Shown here: one piece after another, positions 1 to 5,706 of the stretch | How positions within the stretch are numbered: position 1 is the stretch's first letter | Layout: the number at the start of each line of letters is the position of its first letter | Source: Methanobacteriota archaeon | GTDB taxonomy: Archaea > Halobacteriota > Methanosarcinia > Methanosarcinales > Methanoperedenaceae | Reading direction: 5' to 3' | NCBI GenBank assembly: GCA_018899795.1 | Contig: JAHIHJ010000031.1 | Span: 1 to 6,230, forward strand | DNA: 6,230 bases | The notes under the pieces: generated by a model | Database searches by the model: none | The model's input: only the letters and a program-made list of their open reading frames with translations | What the model was told of the DNA's origin: nothing | Translations under genes and position numbers: made by a program

Positions 1-10
1 CCTCTGATGT

Positions 11-30
11 GAAAAGTTTAATTTAATAAT
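11..30 (+). promoter_or_regulatory. Candidate archaeal BRE/TATA promoter of the zinc-ribbon gene
   Basis: A purine stretch GAAAAG (11-16) is followed directly by an A/T-only stretch TTTAATTTAATAAT (17-30), which is the order of an archaeal BRE and TATA box. A start site about 25 bases downstream of the TATA centre would fall near 47-50, leaving a leader of roughly 45 nt before the ATG at 93. The whole area is AT-rich, so the match could be fortuitous. Confidence 0.35.
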
Positions 31-32
31 TC

Positions 33-52
33 TGTAGTGAATATACACTACA
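33..52. promoter_or_regulatory. Operator-like perfect palindrome
   Basis: TGTAGTG (33-39) and CACTACA (46-52) are perfect reverse complements around an AATATA core, giving a 20-bp near-perfect dyad. It lies just after the candidate TATA element and would cover the expected transcription start, the position where archaeal repressors usually act. It lies 40 bp before the ATG at 93. The binding protein is unknown. A small hairpin in the leader is the alternative reading, but the 6-nt AT loop and 7-bp stem without a T-run do not suggest a terminator. Confidence 0.45.
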
Positions 53-92
53 ATATGAATGAACGTAATACATTTATCCGTAATGTGATTCA

Positions 93-443
93 ATGAAACA
101 TATGATAAATGCCAAAATAAGACCTATACATGGTTATCAGATGTGCCCTTTTTGCGGTGGGAGTGTAGAATACGCTGGCATCAGTAGTGGTCATATATTC
201 CCCGCCGTACACACCGGGCAAATGTACGTATGCGGGAAATGCGGTTATCAGGGGGGTTTCATAATCGAAGTTGACAGTCCTGATGAAGCCAATAAGATGA
301 AGGAGGCTTTAAAAACAAACGATGGGAATATTGAAATTCCTGTGTTCAGTTTTCCTGATAAGTGGTCGTTGTTCTGGAGGATAATGCTGGTTTTGATAAT
401 CGCCGTGTTGGCGCTGGGTTGGTGTTTGAGACTATTGGGATAA
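93..443 (+). CDS. Small zinc-ribbon protein with one C-terminal membrane helix, function unknown
   Basis: This 116-residue protein has two CxxC knuckles, C18-x2-C21 (CPFC) and C47-x2-C50 (CGKC), 25 residues apart, which is the layout of a four-cysteine zinc ribbon. A polar acidic linker (about 58-80) follows, and then a strongly hydrophobic helix at about 96-115 ending with one arginine, so the ribbon probably sits on the cytoplasmic face of the membrane. I do not recognise a named family. Similar small ribbon-plus-helix proteins are common conserved hypotheticals in archaea. The ATG at 93 is preceded by GTGAT (85-89), a partial match to an archaeal ribosome binding site. An in-frame ATG at 102 is the alternative start. 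The gene stands alone on the plus strand, convergent with the pilus operon, behind a palindrome that suggests its own regulation. Confidence 0.75.
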   Translation: MKHMINAKIRPIHGYQMCPFCGGSVEYAGISSGHIFPAVHTGQMYVCGKCGYQGGFIIEVDSPDEANKMKEALKTNDGNIEIPVFSFPDKWSLFWRIMLVLIIAVLALGWCLRLLG

Positions 444-638
444 TATAACATATGATAAGAAATTGAACCTAAATTAGACATTATTTAAACCAACTGTATG
501 GAAGAATTTATGCTTATATGACACCAAAGCAAATCTGACAATATGGCTTAATAATCCAAAATAAACCCTCATAAAAGCTCAAATACAATAAAATTTATTA
601 TGTTAAGCTATGAACAATTAAAAAACAACAATAACGTC

Positions 639-712
639 AACAACGAACTTATACAAACTCAAACGAACTCCAGTCTTCGTGAGTTCGTATCGAGTTCGTT
701 GAGTTCGTTGTT
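639..712. repeat. Long imperfect inverted repeat made of a 10-bp-phased 8-mer
   Basis: The unit ACGAACTC occurs on the left arm at 643-650 (last base changed), 653-660 (one change) and 663-670, so exactly every 10 bp. Its complement GAGTTCGT occurs on the right arm at 681-688, 692-699 and 701-708. The outer 11 bp (639-649 against 702-712) and the inner 8 bp (663-670 against 681-688) pair perfectly around a 10-nt loop at 671-680. The arms between them pair with mismatches and bulges. On the minus strand the hairpin is followed by a T-rich tract (about 613-630), so it could end minus-strand transcription. It could equally be a dispersed repeat or an array of protein binding sites on one face of the helix. 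Confidence 0.7.
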
Positions 713-841
713 AATTTCGCCATCACTTTGCTGGATTTGAGTCGTAGTTGTTTATGAGAATTTTTGAGATAAAACATAATCAACTGACGTTAATATTAGT
801 CTTAGCTACTTATATGGAAAAAATTGTGATCGAGAACGGTT

Positions 842-898
842 GACACTATTATTGCTATAAAAAAATGCAGAAATATCGATTTTAATTTAAATAGTGTC
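842..898. repeat. Nine-bp inverted repeat, 39-bp spacer
   Basis: GACACTATT (842-850) and AATAGTGTC (890-898) are perfect inverted copies enclosing 39 AT-rich bases. The layout is that of a very small element with terminal inverted repeats or of a hairpin with a long loop. I see no convincing target-site duplication on either side, and the interior has no coding content. It lies immediately before the degenerate coding fragment at 902-1000. Confidence 0.35.
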
Positions 899-901
899 TA
901 A

Positions 902-1000
902 GCCAGGATTGAAGACATTTTAGGTGTAGAAGTGAATGTGGATACAATTTATTTGCGCTTATTGAAAAATGAACTAAGGGCTTACCTAAAAATAAGATAG
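902..1000 (+). pseudogene. Possible decayed C-terminal fragment of a MNT-like nucleotidyltransferase
   Basis: Between the in-frame stop TAA at 899-901 and the stop TAG at 998-1000, this frame reads through 32 codons without a start codon at its head. The sequence (RIEDILGVEVNVDT near the start, LLKNELRAYLKIR at the end) is protein-like. From memory it resembles the end of the small MNT-type nucleotidyltransferases paired with HEPN toxins, where a leader like LEDLLGVKVDVVT is followed by a basic helix. No catalytic GSxxxGxxxxxSDxD region is visible upstream, so if the resemblance is real this is a dead remnant. The match is short and unverified, and a chance open frame is a real alternative. 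Confidence 0.25.
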
Positions 1001-1008
1001 CTAAATTT

Positions 1009-1021
1009 TGAAAAACAAACC
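1009..1021 (-). terminator. Possible U-rich terminator of the pilus operon
   Basis: Read on the minus strand, the tract is GTTTGTTTTTC, about 80 nt past the stop codon of the last operon gene. Archaeal transcription often ends at oligo-U tracts without a strong hairpin. A 6-bp stem (CCAATT at 1054-1059 with AATTGG at 1071-1076) precedes it in the transcript but is not adjacent. The evidence is composition only. Confidence 0.25.
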
Positions 1022-1050
1022 GCAGATAAACGCAGATGAACGCAGATTTA
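1021..1050. repeat. Threefold 10-bp direct repeat (CGCAGAT-NNN)
   Basis: Three consecutive decamers begin CGCAGAT: CGCAGATAAA (1021-1030), CGCAGATGAA (1031-1040) and CGCAGATTTA (1041-1050). Short intergenic repeats of this style, with a 7-bp core and a 10-bp period, are to my knowledge scattered through many environmental archaeal and bacterial genomes, and I know of no established function. It lies about 50 bp beyond the stop of the last pilus gene. The unit is far too short and unspaced for a CRISPR array. Confidence 0.7.
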
Positions 1051-1098
1051 TTGCCAATTATTATGAATCAAATTGGATAAGTTGTTTTTCCGTGACCC

Positions 1099-1878
1099 CT
1101 AATACAATATCTTATTCAGCACATATCCGATGATCGAAAGCAAAAACGCATCGGGCAGTCCGCCTGCTATCGAGCCTTTAGCGAGCTTGCCTCCCACGAT
1201 TCCCATAGATACGCCAAGAAGCAGCGTGGTCCTGAACATAAGCGTTTCATAAAAATTCACATCCACGGAGAAGCCGCTCGTGTTCATCATGGGAAGTATG
1301 TTCTTGAGCAAAAAATAGTTTATAGATATGAATATAATAAATACTATATAGAATATTAGCTGGTAGGTAAAAAGTTCGCTCTTGATCTCGGATTTTATTT
1401 CTCTATCACGGGTAAGATAGGCTGAAAGTATCATGAGCATTTTATCAAATTCCCCTCCAGCCCTCATAGAACCGGAAATAATAGAAATGCTGCGTTTAAT
1501 TCTCTTAGATCTGGTATTGCCTATCGTAGATTCAAGCGCTTTATCCACAGATACTCCAAGCTTGAGATTTGATGCCAGCAATTTCACCTCGCCGCTCAGC
1601 GCCCCATAGTCGTTATCCTTAAGCAGAATTATTGCTCTCACAGGCTCCATCCCGGTTTTTACATTAAATGCAAGATCGCGCACAAAGATCGGAAAATTCC
1701 TCTCCTTGCTGGAAAGTTGATAATAATCCAAGAATAAATTTAAAGAAAATGGAAACAAAAGAAGAATAAATATGAAAAATGCATAGTCATCTCCCGACCT
1801 TTTTCCTTCAATTAAAAGATAAAGGAGGTAAAAAGCGCCGCACAGGCAAAGTGCGGTTAACAGATGCATTTTTTTCAT
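1099..1878 (-). CDS. Second TadC/FlaJ-like membrane platform protein (type II secretion F domain)
   Basis: The 259-residue protein is the more distal of two paired platform subunits. Two membrane helices (about 5-23 and 33-50) are followed by one T2SF-type helical bundle (about 60-170; FPIFVRDLAFNVKTGMEPV, then the glycine-containing KLGVSVDKAL and SGSMRAGGEFDKML stretches). Hydrophobic segments then lie at about 171-192, 213-230 and 239-256. In this family the bundle lies in the cytoplasm, contacts the assembly ATPase and passes its motion to the pilin-extruding membrane part. Archaeal FlaJ usually has both bundles in one chain of 500 residues or more, whereas here each is a separate gene, as in TadB/TadC. 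The start overlaps the previous stop as ATGA (1875-1878), with GAGGA at 1888-1892 as ribosome binding site. A downstream ATG at codon 4 is possible. Confidence 0.85.
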   Translation of the reverse strand: MKKMHLLTALCLCGAFYLLYLLIEGKRSGDDYAFFIFILLLFPFSLNLFLDYYQLSSKERNFPIFVRDLAFNVKTGMEPVRAIILLKDNDYGALSGEVKLLASNLKLGVSVDKALESTIGNTRSKRIKRSISIISGSMRAGGEFDKMLMILSAYLTRDREIKSEIKSELFTYQLIFYIVFIIFISINYFLLKNILPMMNTSGFSVDVNFYETLMFRTTLLLGVSMGIVGGKLAKGSIAGGLPDAFLLSIIGYVLNKILY

Positions 1879-2723
1879 AATTTCATATCCTCGGGAATTA
1901 TGACATCGAGAATTATTATCGATACAGCAGAGACAGCAGGTATGATCAGATAGATTACCGCCTCAGCCGTGGATTTGTTCATAAATTGTACGGGTGTTGT
2001 TCCAAGCGTCCCTGTAAAGAAACTGCTTATGACCTCTACGACAGGAAATGAGATCATGAAGATTATAGGTACGGTAACAGCCAGGATTATGTACATTTCA
2101 GCAAACAGGCTCAGGTTATCAACAGCGCGGTTAAGTTTACGGTAGTGCTCCTGCATGTGCATCTCAGCAGTATTTCGAAGTACTATGCTCATGTCGCTTC
2201 CGGCTGCGATCATGGATATGATATTATTGAGTGTGCTGGCAAGATTCTTAGAAGGGGTTCTCATGGAAGCCCGCAGCAGGGCTGTGTTGATATCTGCTCC
2301 CAAAAATTCAATTTCCCTGTATATATCAAAGAACTCCTTTCGTATTTCGCAAAAGGATGGTTCGATGGAAATGGAATAGAAAACCTCAGATATATTAACG
2401 CCGACCGCGACCTTTATGGAAATATAATTCAGGGCATGGGGAAGCTCTTTATCAATTTCAGACGCGCGGTTTGAAATTTTCCAGAAAGGATAATAAAAAA
2501 ATAACAGGACATATGAAGGTATTATGAGAAGCAAAAGACCATTGCGGAATAAAAAATAGAGCAGCAGCGTCACCAGTACTACAGGTATTGCAATAAGCGC
2601 GCCTGTGGACACAAACCATCCTGGTGTCATCTGCATTCCTGCCTGTTCCAGGGGCTGTTCCAGAAAATTCTTTTTTAGATCGATATGCCTGCCGATCAGT
2701 CTGTAAATGATGTGGCGGATCAT
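1875..2723 (-). CDS. First TadC/FlaJ-like membrane platform protein (type II secretion F domain)
   Basis: A 282-residue inner-membrane platform subunit for pilus assembly. After a basic amphipathic start there are two helices (about 36-59 and 61-81), then one T2SF bundle (about 90-205). The bundle includes KELPHALNYISIKVAVGVN and the family-typical GADINTALLRASMRTPSKNLASTL stretch, with GSDMSIVLRNTAEM. Helices at about 207-233 and 254-276 close the protein. The domain is the one found in FlaJ, TadB/TadC and PilC, which sit over the ATPase. With the next gene it would supply the two bundles that FlaJ carries in one chain. The ATG overlaps the ATPase stop as ATGA (2720-2723). No clear ribosome binding site precedes it, so translation probably depends on coupling to the ATPase gene. 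Confidence 0.87.
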   Translation of the reverse strand: MIRHIIYRLIGRHIDLKKNFLEQPLEQAGMQMTPGWFVSTGALIAIPVVLVTLLLYFLFRNGLLLLIIPSYVLLFFYYPFWKISNRASEIDKELPHALNYISIKVAVGVNISEVFYSISIEPSFCEIRKEFFDIYREIEFLGADINTALLRASMRTPSKNLASTLNNIISMIAAGSDMSIVLRNTAEMHMQEHYRKLNRAVDNLSLFAEMYIILAVTVPIIFMISFPVVEVISSFFTGTLGTTPVQFMNKSTAEAVIYLIIPAVSAVSIIILDVIIPEDMKL

Positions 2724-4255
2724 AGGCTGCCGCGGTTTTCATAATAGTTCGAGATCATCTCTGCAACATTATGGACATTGTTATCAGCCATTTGCCTGAG
2801 TATAGCTGCTTTTTGCATCATTTCCTCTTCAATTTCCTGTTTTCCCCGTCCCACTCTCGCTGCTATGAGTTCAAGCTGTTTGCTTTTTCCTGAATATTCA
2901 AATCCTGTTTGAGGGTTCCATTTGAAAACAATATTATGTTCAACCACATCGCTCCTCCTTATCAGTTCTGTTATGCTGCCGGTACGCCGGTGGATTGAAC
3001 CGTCCCTGCTCTTTATAGTGACTTGCTGGCAAAGGCAGCCTATATTCGAAACAAGTGAGAGTGGGATGTTCATGGGAGGGGATGTGAGCCTGTCTATCAC
3101 GCCCTCGCTGCTTGAGGCATGCATGGTTGAAAGAGCCAGCTGTCCGGTGGAAACTGCCTGGAACAGAGCCTTTGCCTCATCGCCCCGTATCTCTCCAACG
3201 ATTATATAATCCGGTCTCTGTCTCAAAGCTGCTTTTAGCAGTTCGAACATGGTTATTTCGACCCCATCACCGCCCAAAGAAGAGCGTGTTATAGCTGAAA
3301 TCCAGTTCAGATGCGGCAGGCGTATCTCAGGGGTATCCTGTATGCTCACGATTTTCAGTTCGTTAGGAATAAAGAGGGAGAAGGCATTCAATAATGTTGT
3401 TTTCCCAGAACCGGTTTCACCAAAAACCATTATGGAGGACTTGTATTCGATCAGTGTCCAGAGATATGCAAGCATCTCAGGGGATATTGTTCCCTCCTGG
3501 ATAAGCTCAGGAAGGCTTATAATATTTGTTTTGAATTTCCTTATTGTGAAAGTGGAGCCATTCGGGGTAACTTCTCTGCCATAGGTAATGTTCACGCGAT
3601 TACCTTCAGGCATCCCGGCGTCCAGTATGGGTTTAGCAATTGATATGGATTTACCGCAACGCAAAGCGAGTCTTGAAACAAAGTTGTCCAGTGTACTTTC
3701 TTCCTTGAAACTAAGATTTGTCTTTATTGAGCCCAGGTATCTGTGCTGTACATAGATGGGAACTCCAACTCCATTGCAGCTTATATCCTCTATGTTTGCG
3801 TCCCTGGTAAGAGGGGCGATGAACCCATAGCTTGTAAAATCACGGAGCATATAATAGATTATTCGGTTCTTTGAGATCGCTGAAACATCTATAGCAAGTT
3901 TATCCATTAATGCAAGTATCTCCTTTTCAAGCTCTCCTTCTTTTGAGGTAAGAACTGTCCTGAGGAGCCTGTTTTTCAGGTTCATGACGATGTCCTGCTC
4001 CTGGAGTGTCAGCTCGGGCTCCACAACACGGTACATGGCATCAGGATGCCTGTTTATGCTGGCATAGCAATACCGATCAAGCCTGTATTCAATCGTTCTA
4101 CTTCCATTAAAATGCGCCTCAGTGCTCCCAAGAAGATGGGATATTTCCTGAAGCCAGGAATCCTCCTTCGGATCTTCGATTTGCTTTTGTTTCCTGAACA
4201 GCTTTTTTATGATAGCATCTATCCTCAAACTGTTCATCCCGGGTAGAACTCTCAT
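2720..4255 (-). CDS. Archaeal type IV pilus assembly ATPase (FlaI/TadA/GspE superfamily)
   Basis: A 511-residue secretion ATPase of normal family length. An N-terminal region (about 1-150) precedes the N2-type domain that opens with the DANIEDISCNG stretch (about 152-161). The motor has all expected motifs: Walker A GETGSGKTT (279-287), Asp box SIQDTPEIRLP (304-314), Walker B PDYIIVGEIRG (348-358, catalytic glutamate 355) and His box STGQLALSTMHASSS (369-383, histidine 379). Such proteins form cytoplasmic hexamers that power pilin extrusion through the platform proteins encoded next. No archaellum accessory gene (flaH, flaG, flaF) is present, so this is a pilus rather than a motor. I chose the ATG at 4255: it makes an ATGA overlap with the upstream stop, like the next two junctions, and has GAGGAG eight bases before it. 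A GTG at 4264 would add three residues. Confidence 0.93.
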   Translation of the reverse strand: MRVLPGMNSLRIDAIIKKLFRKQKQIEDPKEDSWLQEISHLLGSTEAHFNGSRTIEYRLDRYCYASINRHPDAMYRVVEPELTLQEQDIVMNLKNRLLRTVLTSKEGELEKEILALMDKLAIDVSAISKNRIIYYMLRDFTSYGFIAPLTRDANIEDISCNGVGVPIYVQHRYLGSIKTNLSFKEESTLDNFVSRLALRCGKSISIAKPILDAGMPEGNRVNITYGREVTPNGSTFTIRKFKTNIISLPELIQEGTISPEMLAYLWTLIEYKSSIMVFGETGSGKTTLLNAFSLFIPNELKIVSIQDTPEIRLPHLNWISAITRSSLGGDGVEITMFELLKAALRQRPDYIIVGEIRGDEAKALFQAVSTGQLALSTMHASSSEGVIDRLTSPPMNIPLSLVSNIGCLCQQVTIKSRDGSIHRRTGSITELIRRSDVVEHNIVFKWNPQTGFEYSGKSKQLELIAARVGRGKQEIEEEMMQKAAILRQMADNNVHNVAEMISNYYENRGSL

Positions 4256-4899
4256 CCTCTCCACTCCTCATCCCACATGCTGATTTTTCTTATTTCCAGA
4301 TCTATCCTGCTTATATTGAAAAAGTACCGCGAGCGGTTGTACTGGTGATCTCTGATATGTACTGTGAATTCCCCTGTAAAGCTGCTGTTTGAGACCTCGC
4401 TACTGAACCTGATCCTGTGGTAGCCTGGCTGAGGAAGAGCATCATAGCATATCTCTGATAGAGCAAGATTCAGGGTTTTATTCCCGTTCTGCATCTGAAG
4501 AGAGATTTCAGGTGCGTAGCTGATAGAAGGCGAGGGGTATTCCTGCGCCTTATAATAGAGAGTAGAGCTCTTCAGTACGATGCTTTCATTTGTTAAACCG
4601 GTGGAACTGTTGATCAGCAGCAGGTCGATCCTCTGTTTCTCTGCATTAATATACCCGTTATAGAGTCTGTACTCAAGAGTTGTTTGAGGATTTGTTCTTA
4701 CCGCAGCATCTATTAAAGAGAGCACATCCTTTGCTCTCTGCATCTCTATAGCTGCTGCTGCATTCCCAAGTATGGGAACTGCAAATGAAACAGCAGATGA
4801 GAGCACTCCTACGAAGATGAGCATCAGTAAGACTGCTGAGACGATATTGCTTGCGGCTTTTTCATCGATTAATACTGAAGTGTATGGTTCTATACGCAT
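4252..4899 (-). CDS. Type IV pilin-like protein 2 (class III signal peptide)
   Basis: About 215 residues from the ATG at 4899. The N-terminus has a short leader ending DEKA, then a 25-30-residue hydrophobic helix (ASNIVSAVLLMLIFVGVLSS and on to about 46), the layout of an archaeal prepilin cut by a FlaK/EppA-type peptidase, probably after alanine 15. The rest is a polar, probably beta-rich extracellular domain with six N-glycosylation sequons (NSS, NES, NKT, NSS, NRS, NIS) and a single cysteine. It is larger than a typical major pilin, so a minor or tip pilin is possible. ATG 4899 has AGGGGG three bases before it. ATG 4914 (five residues longer) has no ribosome binding site. Either start overlaps the upstream pilin gene in another frame. 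The stop overlaps the ATPase start. Confidence 0.78.
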   Translation of the reverse strand: MRIEPYTSVLIDEKAASNIVSAVLLMLIFVGVLSSAVSFAVPILGNAAAAIEMQRAKDVLSLIDAAVRTNPQTTLEYRLYNGYINAEKQRIDLLLINSSTGLTNESIVLKSSTLYYKAQEYPSPSISYAPEISLQMQNGNKTLNLALSEICYDALPQPGYHRIRFSSEVSNSSFTGEFTVHIRDHQYNRSRYFFNISRIDLEIRKISMWDEEWRG

Positions 4900-5632
4900 C
4901 AACCCCCTGGTCATTGGTGATGTAGAGCTTCAGGTTGGTATTAACCGGAAGCGCTGAGCTGTTTATTAATATATACATATACCCGGTGCCGCGTCCTGCT
5001 TTTGAGATATTGCCTATGGTATAGGTGGGATTGTGAAGCGGCGTCAGGTCTGTGAGGCTTGTGGTGTTAATATCATATGAAGAATTTTTTGCAAAATACG
5101 AATATCCTTCGTCAGTAATGAATTTCATTGATGTATTTGTTTTGTTTTGTGAAGTGAAGTAAGTTAAATTGCCATCCAAACGATAACCATCATCTTCTCT
5201 AAACGGACGCTCAAGAAGTTTTCTGTCATATCTTCTTACTGTACTGCGATCAAATTGAAGCCCGGCCCACTCTATGCTCCCATTCCCAAAGGATAGAGCC
5301 TTTACTTTTACATTGGTCAGATTAAATAAAGCTTTATTTATCACAAGCACCTGTATTTCCTGGATAAAGCGCTCATCAAAGCTCTCGTTTACTGTTATCT
5401 TGCCGTCCGGTTTTGAATCGATATTGTAATACACATATTCTGGATAGCTTACAACCTCGATCTCTGACATAAAGGTGTTGAGCCTTGTTTCTGCTATCTC
5501 AGAGCCTGTTGTCTGCACTTCTTGCTGCAGGTTAGCAATCCATACATAATATGCTGCTGAAGCAGATACCGCTACCATTACCAGCATCAACAGTGCCATT
5601 ACTTCTGATATTGCAGACTCGTCGTTTTTCAT
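4862..5632 (-). CDS. Type IV pilin-like protein 1 (class III signal peptide)
   Basis: A 256-residue secreted pilin-like protein. It opens with MKNDESA followed by ISEVMALLMLVMVAVSASAA, an archaeal prepilin leader and helix. Processing after alanine 7 is likely, and the DE-x-A-[IA]-S pattern matches the neighbouring pilin. After an amphipathic helical extension (LQQEVQTTGSEIAETRLN) comes a long extracellular domain of about 200 residues with ten N-glycosylation sequons and no cysteine, so a heavily glycosylated surface subunit is expected. I prefer the ATG at 5632. An in-frame ATG at 5668 would add 12 polar residues (VILNHNKQRNS) encoded by promoter-like AT-rich DNA. A weak AGAG precedes the preferred start. 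The gene follows the surface-protein gene after 74 bp. Whether it is the major subunit or a minor one cannot be told from sequence. Confidence 0.82.
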   Translation of the reverse strand: MKNDESAISEVMALLMLVMVAVSASAAYYVWIANLQQEVQTTGSEIAETRLNTFMSEIEVVSYPEYVYYNIDSKPDGKITVNESFDERFIQEIQVLVINKALFNLTNVKVKALSFGNGSIEWAGLQFDRSTVRRYDRKLLERPFREDDGYRLDGNLTYFTSQNKTNTSMKFITDEGYSYFAKNSSYDINTTSLTDLTPLHNPTYTIGNISKAGRGTGYMYILINSSALPVNTNLKLYITNDQGVDAYRTIHFSINR

Positions 5633-5706
5633 ACTATTTCTCTGTTTATTATGATTTAATATTACCATAAGTGAAAAAATAACCTCAAACGTAATAAAAC
5701 TTGTGG
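5633..5706 (-). promoter_or_regulatory. Spacer between surface-protein and pilin genes, possible U-rich stop and internal promoter
   Basis: This 74-bp gap is the only real spacer in the operon. Read on the minus strand it contains TTATTTTTTC (5674-5683), which could attenuate transcription from the upstream gene, and AATATTAAA (5657-5665), a TATA-like stretch centred about 29 bases before the pilin ATG. Together they would allow the pilin-ATPase-platform genes to be transcribed separately from the surface protein. Both signals are weak and rest on composition. Confidence 0.25.

Larger units (their letters stand above)
444..1098. other. Gene-poor convergent intergenic region
   Basis: About 655 bp separate the zinc-ribbon gene from the last gene of the minus-strand operon. 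I find no intact gene on either strand. The stretch 444-638 is AT-rich with stops in all frames and nothing I can name. The remainder contains the repeats listed separately and one decayed coding fragment. Repeats and gene debris together suggest a site that tolerates insertions, which fits a space between two gene ends where no promoter would be disrupted. Confidence 0.7.

Noticed and set aside
248..481. Minus-strand open frame of 77 codons
   Set aside because: It is antisense to the zinc-ribbon gene, whose cysteine pattern and membrane helix are far better supported.
1021..1050. CRISPR-like array
   Set aside because: The unit is 10 bp with no spacers of constant length, and there are no cas genes, so it is a simple short repeat.
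2458..2742. Minus-strand open frame of 94 codons across the start of the first platform gene
   Set aside because: It overlaps the well-supported platform and ATPase genes in another frame and its sequence has no recognisable domain.
2145..3584. Several plus-strand open frames of 60-111 codons
   Set aside because: They lie wholly antisense to the ATPase and platform genes and have no protein-like features or initiation signals, so they are shadows.
2720..4264. Archaellum (rotating flagellum) operon
   Set aside because: No flaF, flaG, flaH or similar accessory genes and no archaellin-like small proteins are adjacent. The split platform and large pilins fit a pilus.
4046..4957. Plus-strand open frames at 4046-4246 and 4772-4957
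   Set aside because: Both are antisense to the ATPase or the pilins and have low-information translations.
5633..5668. Start of pilin 1 at ATG 5668
   Set aside because: It would add a polar, asparagine-rich stretch before an already normal prepilin leader, and the DNA there looks like AT-rich upstream sequence.
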